Origin: Nocardia rhizosphaerihabitans
GTDB lineage: Bacteria; Actinomycetota; Actinomycetes; Mycobacteriales; Mycobacteriaceae
Direction: 5' to 3'
Assembly: GCF_014646295.1 (NCBI RefSeq)
Contig: NZ_BMNE01000015.1
Coordinates: forward strand, 1 to 64,000
DNA: 64,000 bases
A program made the translations under genes and the position numbers. Below the pieces are notes generated by a model. That model had not been told where the DNA came from. It searched no databases and saw nothing but the letters and a program-made list of their open reading frames with translations. The stretch's first letter is position 1, and every line of letters starts with the position of its first letter. Below are positions 1 through 9,256 of the stretch, piece after piece.

Positions 1-20
1 ACCGCCGGAACATCATTGCG

Positions 21-55
21 AAAGGCCCTCCAACCTATGGTTGGAGGGCCTTTTT
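21..55 (+). terminator. Intrinsic terminator
   Basis: A perfect 12-bp GC-rich stem (GGCCCTCCAACC pairing with GGTTGGAGGGCC) closes a three-base loop and is followed by five T residues. It must end a transcript entering from the left, outside the window, and it insulates nucS from that gene. Confidence 0.85.
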
Positions 56-87
56 GCGTTCCCGGAACCGTCACCTACAGTGCTTGG

Positions 88-831
88 GTGCGCCTTGTCA
101 TTGCTCGTTGCCAGGTCGACTACGTCGGCCGACTGACCGCCCACCTTCCGATGGCTCGCCGATTGCTGCTGATCAAGGCCGACGGCTCGGTGCTCGTGCA
201 CTCCGATGGCGGCTCGTACAAGCCGCTGAACTGGATGAGCCCGCCGTGCTGGCTGGAGGAGCGCGATATCGCGACCCTGGTCCCCGCGGAGCTGCCCAAC
301 GGTGTGACGCCGCTGCGGGAGGGCAAGACGGCGCTGCCGGACACCATCAAGGCGCTGTGGGTGGTGACCAACAAGGCCGGCGAGGAACTGCGCATCACCA
401 TCGAGGACATCGAGCACGACTCCTCGCACGAACTCGGCGTCGATCCGGGCCTGGTCAAGGACGGCGTGGAAGCGCATCTGCAGGAACTGCTCGCCGAACA
501 CGTGACGAAGCTGGGCGAGGGGTACACCCTCATCCGGCGCGAATACATGACCGCCATCGGTCCCGTTGACCTGCTGTGCCGCGACGCCGACGGCGCGACG
601 GTGGCGGTGGAGATCAAGCGGCGCGGTGAGATCGACGGCGTCGAACAGCTCACCCGCTACCTGGAACTGCTCAATCGCGATCCGCTGCTTGCCCCGGTCG
701 CCGGCGTGTTCGCCGCCCAGCAGATCAAGCCGCAGGCGCGCACGCTCGCCGAGGACCGGGGGATCCGCTGCCTCACGCTCGATTACGACGAGCTGCGTGG
801 CACGGAGAGCAACGTTTTCCGCCTCTTCTAG
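88..831 (+). CDS. nucS: Endonuclease NucS (non-canonical mismatch repair)
   Basis: NucS/EndoMS is the mismatch-specific endonuclease that replaces MutS-MutL in many actinobacteria; it cuts both strands at a mismatch, working with the beta clamp. The product (247 aa) has the N-terminal DNA-binding/dimer half and a C-terminal RecB-like nuclease half. The metal-site residues are visible: Asp161 in GPVDLL and Glu175-x-Lys177 in VEIKRR. The GTG at 88 is chosen because the family begins VRLVIA there; an upstream in-frame ATG at 16 lies inside the terminator stem. No Shine-Dalgarno is obvious, so the mRNA may be leaderless. From memory mycobacterial NucS has about 223 residues; the surplus here sits around residues 57-90, between the WMSPPCW and NKAGE blocks. 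Confidence 0.93.
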   Translation: MRLVIARCQVDYVGRLTAHLPMARRLLLIKADGSVLVHSDGGSYKPLNWMSPPCWLEERDIATLVPAELPNGVTPLREGKTALPDTIKALWVVTNKAGEELRITIEDIEHDSSHELGVDPGLVKDGVEAHLQELLAEHVTKLGEGYTLIRREYMTAIGPVDLLCRDADGATVAVEIKRRGEIDGVEQLTRYLELLNRDPLLAPVAGVFAAQQIKPQARTLAEDRGIRCLTLDYDELRGTESNVFRLF

Positions 832-841
832 GCTGGGAACC

Positions 842-1132
842 ATGCCGCGACGTAAACCACGCTCCGGGCGACGTAGCGATCCGGTGCCCATCGGGGACGT
901 GTACGGGCGCACCGAGGACGGGCCCGGCGACGAAACCTACATCGTCCGAACGGTTCCCGGTGCCAGGGCGGTCAAGACCTATCGGTGCCCCGGTTGCGAT
1001 CACGAGATCGCCCCCGGCGTCGCCCATATCGTCGCCTGGGCCGCCGAGGGCGGCGAGGACGACCGCAGGCACTGGCATCAGGGATGCTGGAACGGCAGGC
1101 GAACCCGCGGCATCACCCGCCGCTGGTCCTGA
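842..1132 (+). CDS. Small zinc-ribbon-like protein next to nucS
   Basis: A 96-residue basic protein that starts 10 bp after nucS and is probably co-transcribed with it. It opens with an Arg/Lys-rich tail (MPRRKPRSGRR). At about residues 48-82 it has CPGCDHEI, then a His at HIV and HWHQGCW, a Cys/His spacing that could bind one zinc. Small proteins of this type are common beside nucS in Actinobacteria and are often labelled ATP/GTP-binding proteins, but no P-loop is visible here. The function is unknown; the basic tail and possible zinc site would fit nucleic-acid binding, which is inference only. A strong terminator follows directly. Confidence 0.8.
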   Translation: MPRRKPRSGRRSDPVPIGDVYGRTEDGPGDETYIVRTVPGARAVKTYRCPGCDHEIAPGVAHIVAWAAEGGEDDRRHWHQGCWNGRRTRGITRRWS

Positions 1133-1148
1133 ACCGCAAGACGACGAA

Positions 1149-1190
1149 AACCGAAGGCCGCCTCGAACATTCGAGGCGGCCTTCGGTTCT
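1149..1190 (+). terminator. Intrinsic terminator, convergent
   Basis: A perfect 18-bp stem built on CCGAAGGCCGCCTCGA and its complement closes a four-base ACAT loop. It lies between the nucS operon on the plus strand and the filament-protein gene on the minus strand, and probably serves both directions. Confidence 0.85.
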
Positions 1191-1231
1191 TCAACTATCG
1201 GGGTGGAGCCGATGTCGTCGCAGGTCCGACG

Positions 1232-2239
1232 TCAGTTGCTGATGTCGGCGTTCTCGCGGTCCTCGTCGACGATGTCGGAGTCGTCATCGGCGACCTCGGG
1301 GATGGCCTTGGTCTGGCGCGAGCCGGACACGGACTTGTTGTTGCCGTTGTTGCTGATGGACTTGCGCTCGGGGGCGCCGTCGAGCAGCTCGCTCTCCCGG
1401 TTGACCGCCGCGAGCATGGCGGGCACCGAATCGAGCTGACCGCGGATACCGAGCAGCTGGGCCAGGACGCGGCCGCGCAGCACGCGCATCTCCTCGGCCA
1501 GTTCCTTCGCGTGCGCGATCTTGCGCTCGGAGGTCTGGGTGGCGGAGCTGATGAGGCGGTTCGACTCATCGGTCGCGTCCTTGATCCGCTGGGCGGCCTC
1601 GGCGCGACTGGTGGCCTCGAGCTCCTCCATGGCACGAGTCAGCTTGGTGCGCCGATCGTTCATGGTGGCCTCGAAGTCCTGCTGGGTGGCCTTGCGCTTG
1701 GCCTCGGCCTCCTTACCGAGACGTTCCACATCGGCCTGGGCGGCCTCGATGATCTTGGCGGACTCGGTGCGCGCGTTCGCGAGGGTCTGCTCGAACTCGA
1801 TCTCGAGCGCCTCGCGCTTCTCCTTGGTCTCCGCGAGCAGCGACTCGTACTTGCCACGCATCTCGGTGGCCTGCTGCTCGGCGATCGACACCATCTCGGC
1901 GGCCTCGGCCTGCGCCAGCGCGCGGACCTCGGACGCTTCGTCCGAGGCGAGGCGCAGCATGCGCGAGATACGGTCGGACATTCCTTCGGCGGTGGTCGGC
2001 GGCACGGAAAGCCGGTCGACCTCCTTGCGGAGCTCGTCGATCTCGTCCCGCGCGTCTTCCAGCTGGCTGGCGAGATTCCGGGCCTGCGCGGCGGCAGCAT
2101 CCCGGTCGGTGGCGGTGACGCGAAGCTCGGCGTCGAAGCGGTCGAAGTAGTTGCGCACCTCGTCTTGCGCATAACCCTTGCGCACAACGGTGAAGGGCAG
2201 TGCAACGAAGCGATTGCGATCGGACTCAGGTGACGACAT
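1232..2239 (-). CDS. FilP/DivIVA-like coiled-coil protein
   Basis: A 335-residue, almost wholly alpha-helical protein. Residues about 10-45 (LPFTVVRKGYAQDEVRNYFD) match the DivIVA N-terminal domain, which binds curved or polar membrane in Wag31/DivIVA. Residues about 45-275 form a long heptad-rich coiled coil of Ala, Glu, Arg and Lys. The tail, rich in Ser, Asn and Asp, looks disordered. Length and composition resemble Streptomyces FilP, an intermediate-filament-like partner of DivIVA, rather than Wag31 itself. The likely role is cytoskeletal or polar-growth scaffolding, inferred from the family. The ATG at 2239 is preferred over the in-frame TTG nine bases upstream. Confidence 0.82.
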   Translation of the reverse strand: MSSPESDRNRFVALPFTVVRKGYAQDEVRNYFDRFDAELRVTATDRDAAAAQARNLASQLEDARDEIDELRKEVDRLSVPPTTAEGMSDRISRMLRLASDEASEVRALAQAEAAEMVSIAEQQATEMRGKYESLLAETKEKREALEIEFEQTLANARTESAKIIEAAQADVERLGKEAEAKRKATQQDFEATMNDRRTKLTRAMEELEATSRAEAAQRIKDATDESNRLISSATQTSERKIAHAKELAEEMRVLRGRVLAQLLGIRGQLDSVPAMLAAVNRESELLDGAPERKSISNNGNNKSVSGSRQTKAIPEVADDDSDIVDEDRENADISN

Positions 2240-2325
2240 GGCACACAAAATACAGCCTCGAGCGAGCGTATGGAGACTCGACCGTGATTGTGATCTCGCC
2301 GAGATTTACCAACCGTATCCGCCTA

Positions 2326-2787
2326 CTAGTGCGTAACATTCGGGTTCGGCTCGACGAGCTCGACCAGCACACCGCCAGCATCCTTCGGATGGATGAAATT
2401 GATGCGGGAATCGGCAGTGCCGTGACGAGGCGCTTCGTACAGCAAACGCAGGCCGCGGGCGCGCAGGAAGTCCGAAACGGCCTCGATGTCGGTGACCCGG
2501 TAGGCCAGCTGCTGCAGGCCCGGTCCGCTGCGGTCGATGAACTTGGCGATCGTCGACTCCGGGGTCAGCGGGGCCAGCAACTGCAGCGCGGTCGCGCGGT
2601 CGGCCGCCGCGGGGCACGACAGCATCGCCTCGACGACGCCCTGGGCCTCGTTGACCTCGCGATGGGTCTCGACCATGCCGAGATTGTCGGTGTACCAGGC
2701 GACGGCGGCGTCGAGGTCGGGCACGGCGATGCCCACGTGGTCGACGGCGATGACGTAGTCGGCGGGGATGATGTTGTCGTTGCTCAC
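2326..2787 (-). CDS. Methylmalonyl-CoA epimerase
   Basis: A VOC-superfamily protein of 153 residues. It interconverts (R)- and (S)-methylmalonyl-CoA and so links propionyl-CoA catabolism to succinyl-CoA. The metal ligands of the family are placed as expected: His17 in AVDHVGIAV, a mid-protein Gln/His region (LQQLAYRV) and Glu in GGVLVELVE near the C-terminus; INFIHPKDAGG is a typical signature. It is transcribed away from the adjacent thiolase fadA4, the same arrangement as Rv1322A-Rv1323 in M. tuberculosis. The usual symbol is mce, which is not used here to avoid confusion with the mce operon at 51-59 kb. Confidence 0.9.
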   Translation of the reverse strand: MSNDNIIPADYVIAVDHVGIAVPDLDAAVAWYTDNLGMVETHREVNEAQGVVEAMLSCPAAADRATALQLLAPLTPESTIAKFIDRSGPGLQQLAYRVTDIEAVSDFLRARGLRLLYEAPRHGTADSRINFIHPKDAGGVLVELVEPNPNVTH

Positions 2788-2920
2788 TCCTCGAAGCTAG
2801 CGCGTACCTGCTTGCCGGGTGTGCTCCGATACCGGTTACCGTTGAGTGCAACCCTTGACGTGCACGGCTGAGCGCTGTGTGCATCGCGGCGAGGTTCGAC
2901 TCAATGAATGCGAGGCTTTC

Positions 2921-4105
2921 GTGACGACTTCTGTCATCGTGTCCGGTGCGCGTACCCCGGTCGGCAGGCTCCTGGGCGGTCTGAAGGACTTCAAGGCCTC
3001 GGATCTGGCCGGTGTGGCCATCAAGGCGGCGCTGGAGAAGGGTGGTGTGGCGCCCGAGCAGGTCGACTACGTCATCCTCGGTCAGGTGCTGCAGGCAGGC
3101 GCCGGGCAGCTGCCCGCCCGCCAGGCCGCGATCGCCGCCGGCATCCCGATGGATGTGCCGTCGCTGCTGATCAACAAGGTCTGCCTGTCGGGCATCAACG
3201 CGATCGCGCTGGCCGATCAGCTGATCCGCGCCGGCGAGCACGAGATCGTCGTGGCCGGTGGCATGGAGTCGATGAGCCAGACCCCGCACCTGCTGCCCAA
3301 GAGCCGTGAGGGCCACAAGTACGGCGACACCACCCTGGTCGACCACATGGCCTACGACGGCCTGCACGACGTGATCACCGATCAGGCGATGGGTCTGCTG
3401 ACCGAGGACCGCAACGACCTGGACAAGGTCAGCCGCGAGGAGCAGGACGCGCTGGCCGCGGCCTCGCACCAGCGTGCCGCCGCCGCGTGGAAGAACGGTG
3501 TGTTCGAGGACGAGGTCGTGCCGGTCGCAGTGCCGCAGCGCAAGGGCGACCCGATCTACGTCACCACCGACGAGGGCATCCGCGCCGACACCACCGTCGA
3601 GTCGCTGGGCAAGCTGCGTCCGGCCTTCCGCAAGGACGGCACCGTCACCGCGGGTACCGCCTCGCAGATCTCCGACGGCGCCGCCGCGGTGATCGTGATG
3701 AGCAAGGCCAAGGCCGAGGAGCTGGGGCTGGAGTGGATCGCCGAGATCGGCGCCGCCGGTCAGGTCGCCGGTCCGGACTCGACCCTGCAGGACCAGCCGG
3801 CCAACGCGATCCTCGCCGCGTGCGCGAAGGAAGGCATCACCCCGGCCGAGCTGGATCTGATCGAGATCAACGAGGCCTTCGCGGCCGTCGGTGTGTCCTC
3901 GACCAAGAAGCTGGGCTATGACCCGGAGAAGGTCAACGTCAACGGTGGCGCCATCTCCATCGGCCACCCGCTCGGCATGTCCGGTGCGCGCATCCTGCTG
4001 CACCTGGCGCTGGAGCTGAAGCGGCGCGGTGGCGGCGTCGGCGCGGCCGCGCTGTGTGGCGGTGGCGGTCAGGGCGACGCGCTGATCATCCGCGTGCCTG
4101 CCTGA
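2921..4105 (+). CDS. fadA4: Acetyl-CoA C-acetyltransferase (thiolase)
   Basis: A biosynthetic/degradative thiolase of 394 residues that condenses or cleaves acetyl-CoA units. The acylated cysteine lies in NKVCLSGINAIALA (about Cys90). The second active-site region is INEAFAA, the catalytic His is in GGAISIGHPLGMSGAR, and the C-terminal catalytic Cys is in ALCGGGGQGDA. GTG 2921 is chosen because VTTSVIVSGARTPVG is the normal thiolase N-terminus; an upstream ATG at 2846 would add 25 unrelated residues. It is the orthologue of M. tuberculosis fadA4 by position. A GC-rich hairpin terminates the gene. Confidence 0.93.
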   Translation: MTTSVIVSGARTPVGRLLGGLKDFKASDLAGVAIKAALEKGGVAPEQVDYVILGQVLQAGAGQLPARQAAIAAGIPMDVPSLLINKVCLSGINAIALADQLIRAGEHEIVVAGGMESMSQTPHLLPKSREGHKYGDTTLVDHMAYDGLHDVITDQAMGLLTEDRNDLDKVSREEQDALAAASHQRAAAAWKNGVFEDEVVPVAVPQRKGDPIYVTTDEGIRADTTVESLGKLRPAFRKDGTVTAGTASQISDGAAAVIVMSKAKAEELGLEWIAEIGAAGQVAGPDSTLQDQPANAILAACAKEGITPAELDLIEINEAFAAVGVSSTKKLGYDPEKVNVNGGAISIGHPLGMSGARILLHLALELKRRGGGVGAAALCGGGGQGDALIIRVPA

Positions 4106-4117
4106 TTCTGGTCGTCC

Positions 4118-4158
4118 ACTTCGGGCCCCCGCGCTGTCGAGCGCGGGGGCCCGAAGTG
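4118..4158 (+). terminator. GC-rich hairpin terminator after fadA4
   Basis: A perfect 18-bp stem around TTCGGGCCCCCGCGCT, with a four-base GTCG loop. There is no U-tract, a form common in actinobacteria. It begins 12 bases after the fadA4 stop codon. Confidence 0.75.
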
Positions 4159-4208
4159 TGAGCGGTCCAACTACTACGTGCTGTAGCTCATCCGGCACAA
4201 TGGCTGGT

Positions 4209-4577
4209 ATGGGTTTCTTCGATCTGCGGTCCACTGCCAGTCGTTTCCGGTTCTTCGCGGTGCTCGAGGCACTGTCGTGGATCGGCCTGCTGACCGGTAT
4301 GGCGTTCAAGTACATCCCCGCCGAGGGCAACGAGATCGGCGTGAAGATCTTCGGGCCGGTGCACGGCGGCATCTTCGTGCTGTTCGTGATCACCGCGCTG
4401 CTGGCCGCGCGCGAGCTCAACTGGAGCTGGAAGACCACCGTGCTGGCGCTGGCGTCGAGCATTCCGCCGCTGTTCACCGTGATCTTCGAGGTCTGGGCGG
4501 TGCGCACCGGTCAGCTCGGCGAGCTGAGCACCGGCGCCGCGAAGGGCTCCCCGGCAGCCGCGCCGACGGCTTCGTGA
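4209..4577 (+). CDS. DUF3817 integral membrane protein
   Basis: A 122-residue membrane protein with three predicted membrane segments: residues about 13-33 (FFAVLEALSWIGLLTGMAF), 50-68 (GPVHGGIFVLFVITALLAA) and 75-97. The FRFFAVLEALSW and HGGIFVLF blocks are typical of DUF3817. The function is unknown. A second member of the family lies at 36.9 kb, where it matches Rv1342c by position. The start could instead be ATG 4200, three codons upstream; 4209 (MGFFDL) fits the family better. The next gene starts 13 bp downstream. Confidence 0.8.
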   Translation: MGFFDLRSTASRFRFFAVLEALSWIGLLTGMAFKYIPAEGNEIGVKIFGPVHGGIFVLFVITALLAARELNWSWKTTVLALASSIPPLFTVIFEVWAVRTGQLGELSTGAAKGSPAAAPTAS

Positions 4578-4590
4578 CAAACTGGAAACT

Positions 4591-5496
4591 GTGACTCGAC
4601 CCGCTGCCCGTCGTCCTTCGCCCGCCGCTGCCGCCGCTATGTCCGGCGCGGTGGATCTGTCCGCGCTGAAGCAGCCGCCCGCCGCTCCCGGCGGTGCGCC
4701 TGCGGCCTCGGGGAACCACTCGGTGACCGAGGCGGATTTCGAGACCAAGGTCATCCGGCGCTCGATGCAGGTGCCCGTGGTGGTCGCGCTGTACTCGCAG
4801 CGCAGCCCGGGCAGCGTCGAGCTGATCCGCACGCTGGAACGGCTCAATGCCGACGATCGGGGCGCCTGGGATCTGGCCGCCATCGAGGCCGAGCCGAACA
4901 TGAACATCGTGCAGGCGCTGCGCGTGCAGGGCATTCCCACCGTGATCGCGGTGGCGGGTGGGCAGCCGCTGGCCGACTTCGAGGGCGCCCAGCCCGAGGC
5001 CCAGGTCCGGCAGTGGCTGGACGCGGTCATGGATGCGACGGCGGGCAAGCTCGAGGGCGACCCCGACGGTCCGGAGCCCGAGGTCGAGGACCCGCGCTTC
5101 ACCGCCGCCGAGGACGCCCTGGCCGAGGGTGACATCACCGGCGCCGAGGCGGCCTACGAGGCGATCCTGGCCGAGGAACCCGCCAACGAGGAAGCCAAGG
5201 CGGCCCTGCGCCAGCTGCGCTTCCTGACCAGGGCCCAGCAGATCGATCCGGCCGTGGTCGCCACCGCCGACGCCGATCCGGCGAATCTGGACGCCGCCCT
5301 CGACGCCGCCGACGTGGAACTGCTCGAGCAGCGCCCCGAGGCCGCGTTCGAACGGATCATCGCCGTCATCAAGCGCACCGCGGGCGACGACCGCACCAAG
5401 GCGCGCACCCGCCTGCTCGAGCTGTTCGAGCTGTTCGATCAGGCCGAGCCCTTCGTGGTCGCGGCCCGTCGCAAGCTGGCCACCGCGCTGTACTGA
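4591..5496 (+). CDS. CnoX-like thioredoxin-fold/TPR protein without CxxC
   Basis: A 301-residue protein matching M. tuberculosis Rv1324 by position. Residues about 42-150 form a thioredoxin fold (PVVVALYSQRSPGSVEL, then the cis-Pro loop GIPTVIAV). Residues about 160-300 form TPR-like helices (AAEDALAEGDITGAEAAYEAIL and onward). This layout is that of YbbN/CnoX, a chaperone-holdase that hands clients to DnaK and GroEL. The active-site CxxC position reads SQRS and the whole protein has no cysteine, so it cannot act as a redox thioredoxin; a holdase role is inferred. The first about 40 residues are Ala/Pro-rich. GTG 4591 is the first start; ATG 4639 is an alternative. Confidence 0.85.
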   Translation: MTRPAARRPSPAAAAAMSGAVDLSALKQPPAAPGGAPAASGNHSVTEADFETKVIRRSMQVPVVVALYSQRSPGSVELIRTLERLNADDRGAWDLAAIEAEPNMNIVQALRVQGIPTVIAVAGGQPLADFEGAQPEAQVRQWLDAVMDATAGKLEGDPDGPEPEVEDPRFTAAEDALAEGDITGAEAAYEAILAEEPANEEAKAALRQLRFLTRAQQIDPAVVATADADPANLDAALDAADVELLEQRPEAAFERIIAVIKRTAGDDRTKARTRLLELFELFDQAEPFVVAARRKLATALY

Positions 5497-5514
5497 CGCG
5501 CGCCAACCTACTTT

Positions 5515-5548
5515 GGGACCGTCCCGGCTGAACTGCCGGGACGGCCCC
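5515..5548 (+). terminator. Intrinsic hairpin
   Basis: CCGTCCCGGC at 5519-5528 pairs perfectly with GCCGGGACGG at 5535-5544, with a six-base loop. It lies 19 bases after the stop of the thioredoxin-like gene and separates it from the methyltransferase gene. Confidence 0.7.
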
Positions 5549-5604
5549 GTCGTATCTCCGGTAGACCCGCGGCACCGGCCGCGAGCTGACCGGAGGAGAA
5601 CGAT

Positions 5605-6690
5605 ATGACCTCACTCGACCATTCGGCCGCGCCGGACCAGGCCGAGGTGGAAGCCTTCGCAGGCACGATGATCGAAATGCTCGACCACGCGAGCACCGCC
5701 CTGATGATCAGCATGGGCCACCAGGTCGGGCTGTTCGACACCATGGCCGCCAACCCGGGCGCGACCAGTTCGGACCTCGCCGCGGCGGCCGAGCTGGACG
5801 AGCGCTATGTCCGCGAATGGCTCGGCGCCGTCACCACCGCGGGCATCGTGCGCTACGACCCGCCGACCGCCACCTACACCCTGCCGCCCGCGCACGCGGC
5901 GAGCCTGACCAGGGCAGCGGGCCCGGACAACCTGGCCAGGATCATGCAGTTCATCGCCCAGCTCGGCGAGGTGGAGCCCAAGATCGTCGAACGGTTCCGG
6001 ATCGGCGGTGGCCTGTCCTATGACGACTACGCCCATTTCCACGCGCTGATGGCGGAGGAGAGCGCCGAGGTGTTCGACGCCGCGCTGATCGATGTGGTGC
6101 TGCCGATGTCGCCCGGGCTGACCGACCGGCTGCTGATGGGGATGGACGTCGCCGATATCGCGTGCGGCAGCGGCCACGCGGTGAACCTGATGGCGCGGGC
6201 GTTCCCGGCCAGCCGGTTCCGCGGCTACGACTTCTCCGCCGACGCGATCGCGGCGGGCCGGGCCGAGGCCGAGGCGATGGGCCTGACCAATGTCGAGTTC
6301 GTCGTCCAGGATGTCGCGGCGCTGAATGTGCCGGGAACCTGCGATCTGATCACCGTCTTCGACGCGATCCACGACCAGGCGCATCCGGCGCGGGTGCTGG
6401 CCAACATCTCCGCCGCGCTGCGCTCCGACGGTGTCTTCCTGATGGTCGACATCCACGCCTCGAGCATGCTCGAGGAGAACATCGACCTGCCGCTCGGCCC
6501 GTTCCTGTACGCGATCTCGACGATGCACTGCATGTCGGTGTCGCTGGGGCAGGGTGGCGATGGGCTCGGCACGGTCTGGGGTGAGCAGCGTGCGCTGTCG
6601 ATGCTCGCCGACGCCGGGTTCACCGACGTGCAGACCCATCATGTCGACGGTGATCCGCTCAACACCTACTACGTCGCGACCAAGGGCTGA
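5605..6690 (+). CDS. Class I SAM-dependent methyltransferase with winged-helix N-terminus
   Basis: A 361-residue protein. Residues about 10-90 form an O-methyltransferase-type winged helix (LFDTMAANPGATSSDLAAAAELDERYVREWL). The Rossmann methyltransferase core begins near residue 175, with SAM motif I VADIACGSGHAVNLMARAFP, motif II FRGYDFSADAIAAG, an acidic loop VVQDVAAL, and motif IV TCDLITVFDAIHDQ. The substrate cannot be told from sequence. A good ribosome site (GGAGGAGAACGAT) precedes ATG 5605. It is a single gene between terminated neighbours, 14 bp upstream of a Ddn-like gene that is probably co-transcribed. Confidence 0.85.
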   Translation: MTSLDHSAAPDQAEVEAFAGTMIEMLDHASTALMISMGHQVGLFDTMAANPGATSSDLAAAAELDERYVREWLGAVTTAGIVRYDPPTATYTLPPAHAASLTRAAGPDNLARIMQFIAQLGEVEPKIVERFRIGGGLSYDDYAHFHALMAEESAEVFDAALIDVVLPMSPGLTDRLLMGMDVADIACGSGHAVNLMARAFPASRFRGYDFSADAIAAGRAEAEAMGLTNVEFVVQDVAALNVPGTCDLITVFDAIHDQAHPARVLANISAALRSDGVFLMVDIHASSMLEENIDLPLGPFLYAISTMHCMSVSLGQGGDGLGTVWGEQRALSMLADAGFTDVQTHHVDGDPLNTYYVATKG

Positions 6691-6704
6691 GCTACGGTCG
6701 AAAC

Positions 6705-7097
6705 ATGGGTTCCAAGAAGGATATTCAGCATCGGATCGTGACCGCGTTCCAGCGGCCGCTCAACCGGGTCGTGCGCAGACTGCCCGGCCATCAGTTGCTC
6801 GAGACCACTGGGCGGGTGAGCGGGCAGCCGCGGATCACGCCGATCGGTGGGCGCCGGACCGGAGACCAGTTCTGGCTGGTCTCCGAGTTCGGTGAGCGTT
6901 CGCAGTACGTGCGCAACATCATGGCCGACAACCGGGTGCGCGTGCGGCTGCACGGGCGCTGGCACAGCGGCGTCGCCCATCTGGTGCACGACGACGATCC
7001 GCGGGCCCGGCTGCGTGCGCTCCCGCGCTACAACAGCGCCGCCGTGCGCGCGGTCGGCACCGACCTGCTGACCATCCGCGTCGACCTCGAGGCCTGA
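6705..7097 (+). CDS. Nitroreductase/quinone reductase family protein (Ddn-like, F420)
   Basis: A 130-residue split-beta-barrel protein of the DUF385/Ddn family, whose members use deazaflavin F420H2. The block LLETTGRVSGQPRITPIGGRRTGDQFWLVSEFGERSQYVRNIMADNRVRV follows the family pattern of T-x-GR-SG-x-R and G-x-x-P-x-W-x-x-N-L. The expected Trp in the latter is Tyr here (SQYVRNI). The N-terminus (about 1-25) is basic and amphipathic, as in membrane-associated Ddn. The substrate is unknown. The gene ends 2 bp from the convergent glgB stop. Confidence 0.82.
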   Translation: MGSKKDIQHRIVTAFQRPLNRVVRRLPGHQLLETTGRVSGQPRITPIGGRRTGDQFWLVSEFGERSQYVRNIMADNRVRVRLHGRWHSGVAHLVHDDDPRARLRALPRYNSAAVRAVGTDLLTIRVDLEA

Positions 7098-7099
7098 GC

Positions 7100-9255
<2,156 letters not shown>

Positions 9256-9256
<1 letters not shown>

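Noticed and set aside
2306..4507. 733-codon open frame on the minus strand opposite fadA4
   Set aside because: It is antisense to a clear thiolase, is full of His/Arg/Asp/Gly-type shadow composition and matches no family; such frames are expected in high-GC DNA.
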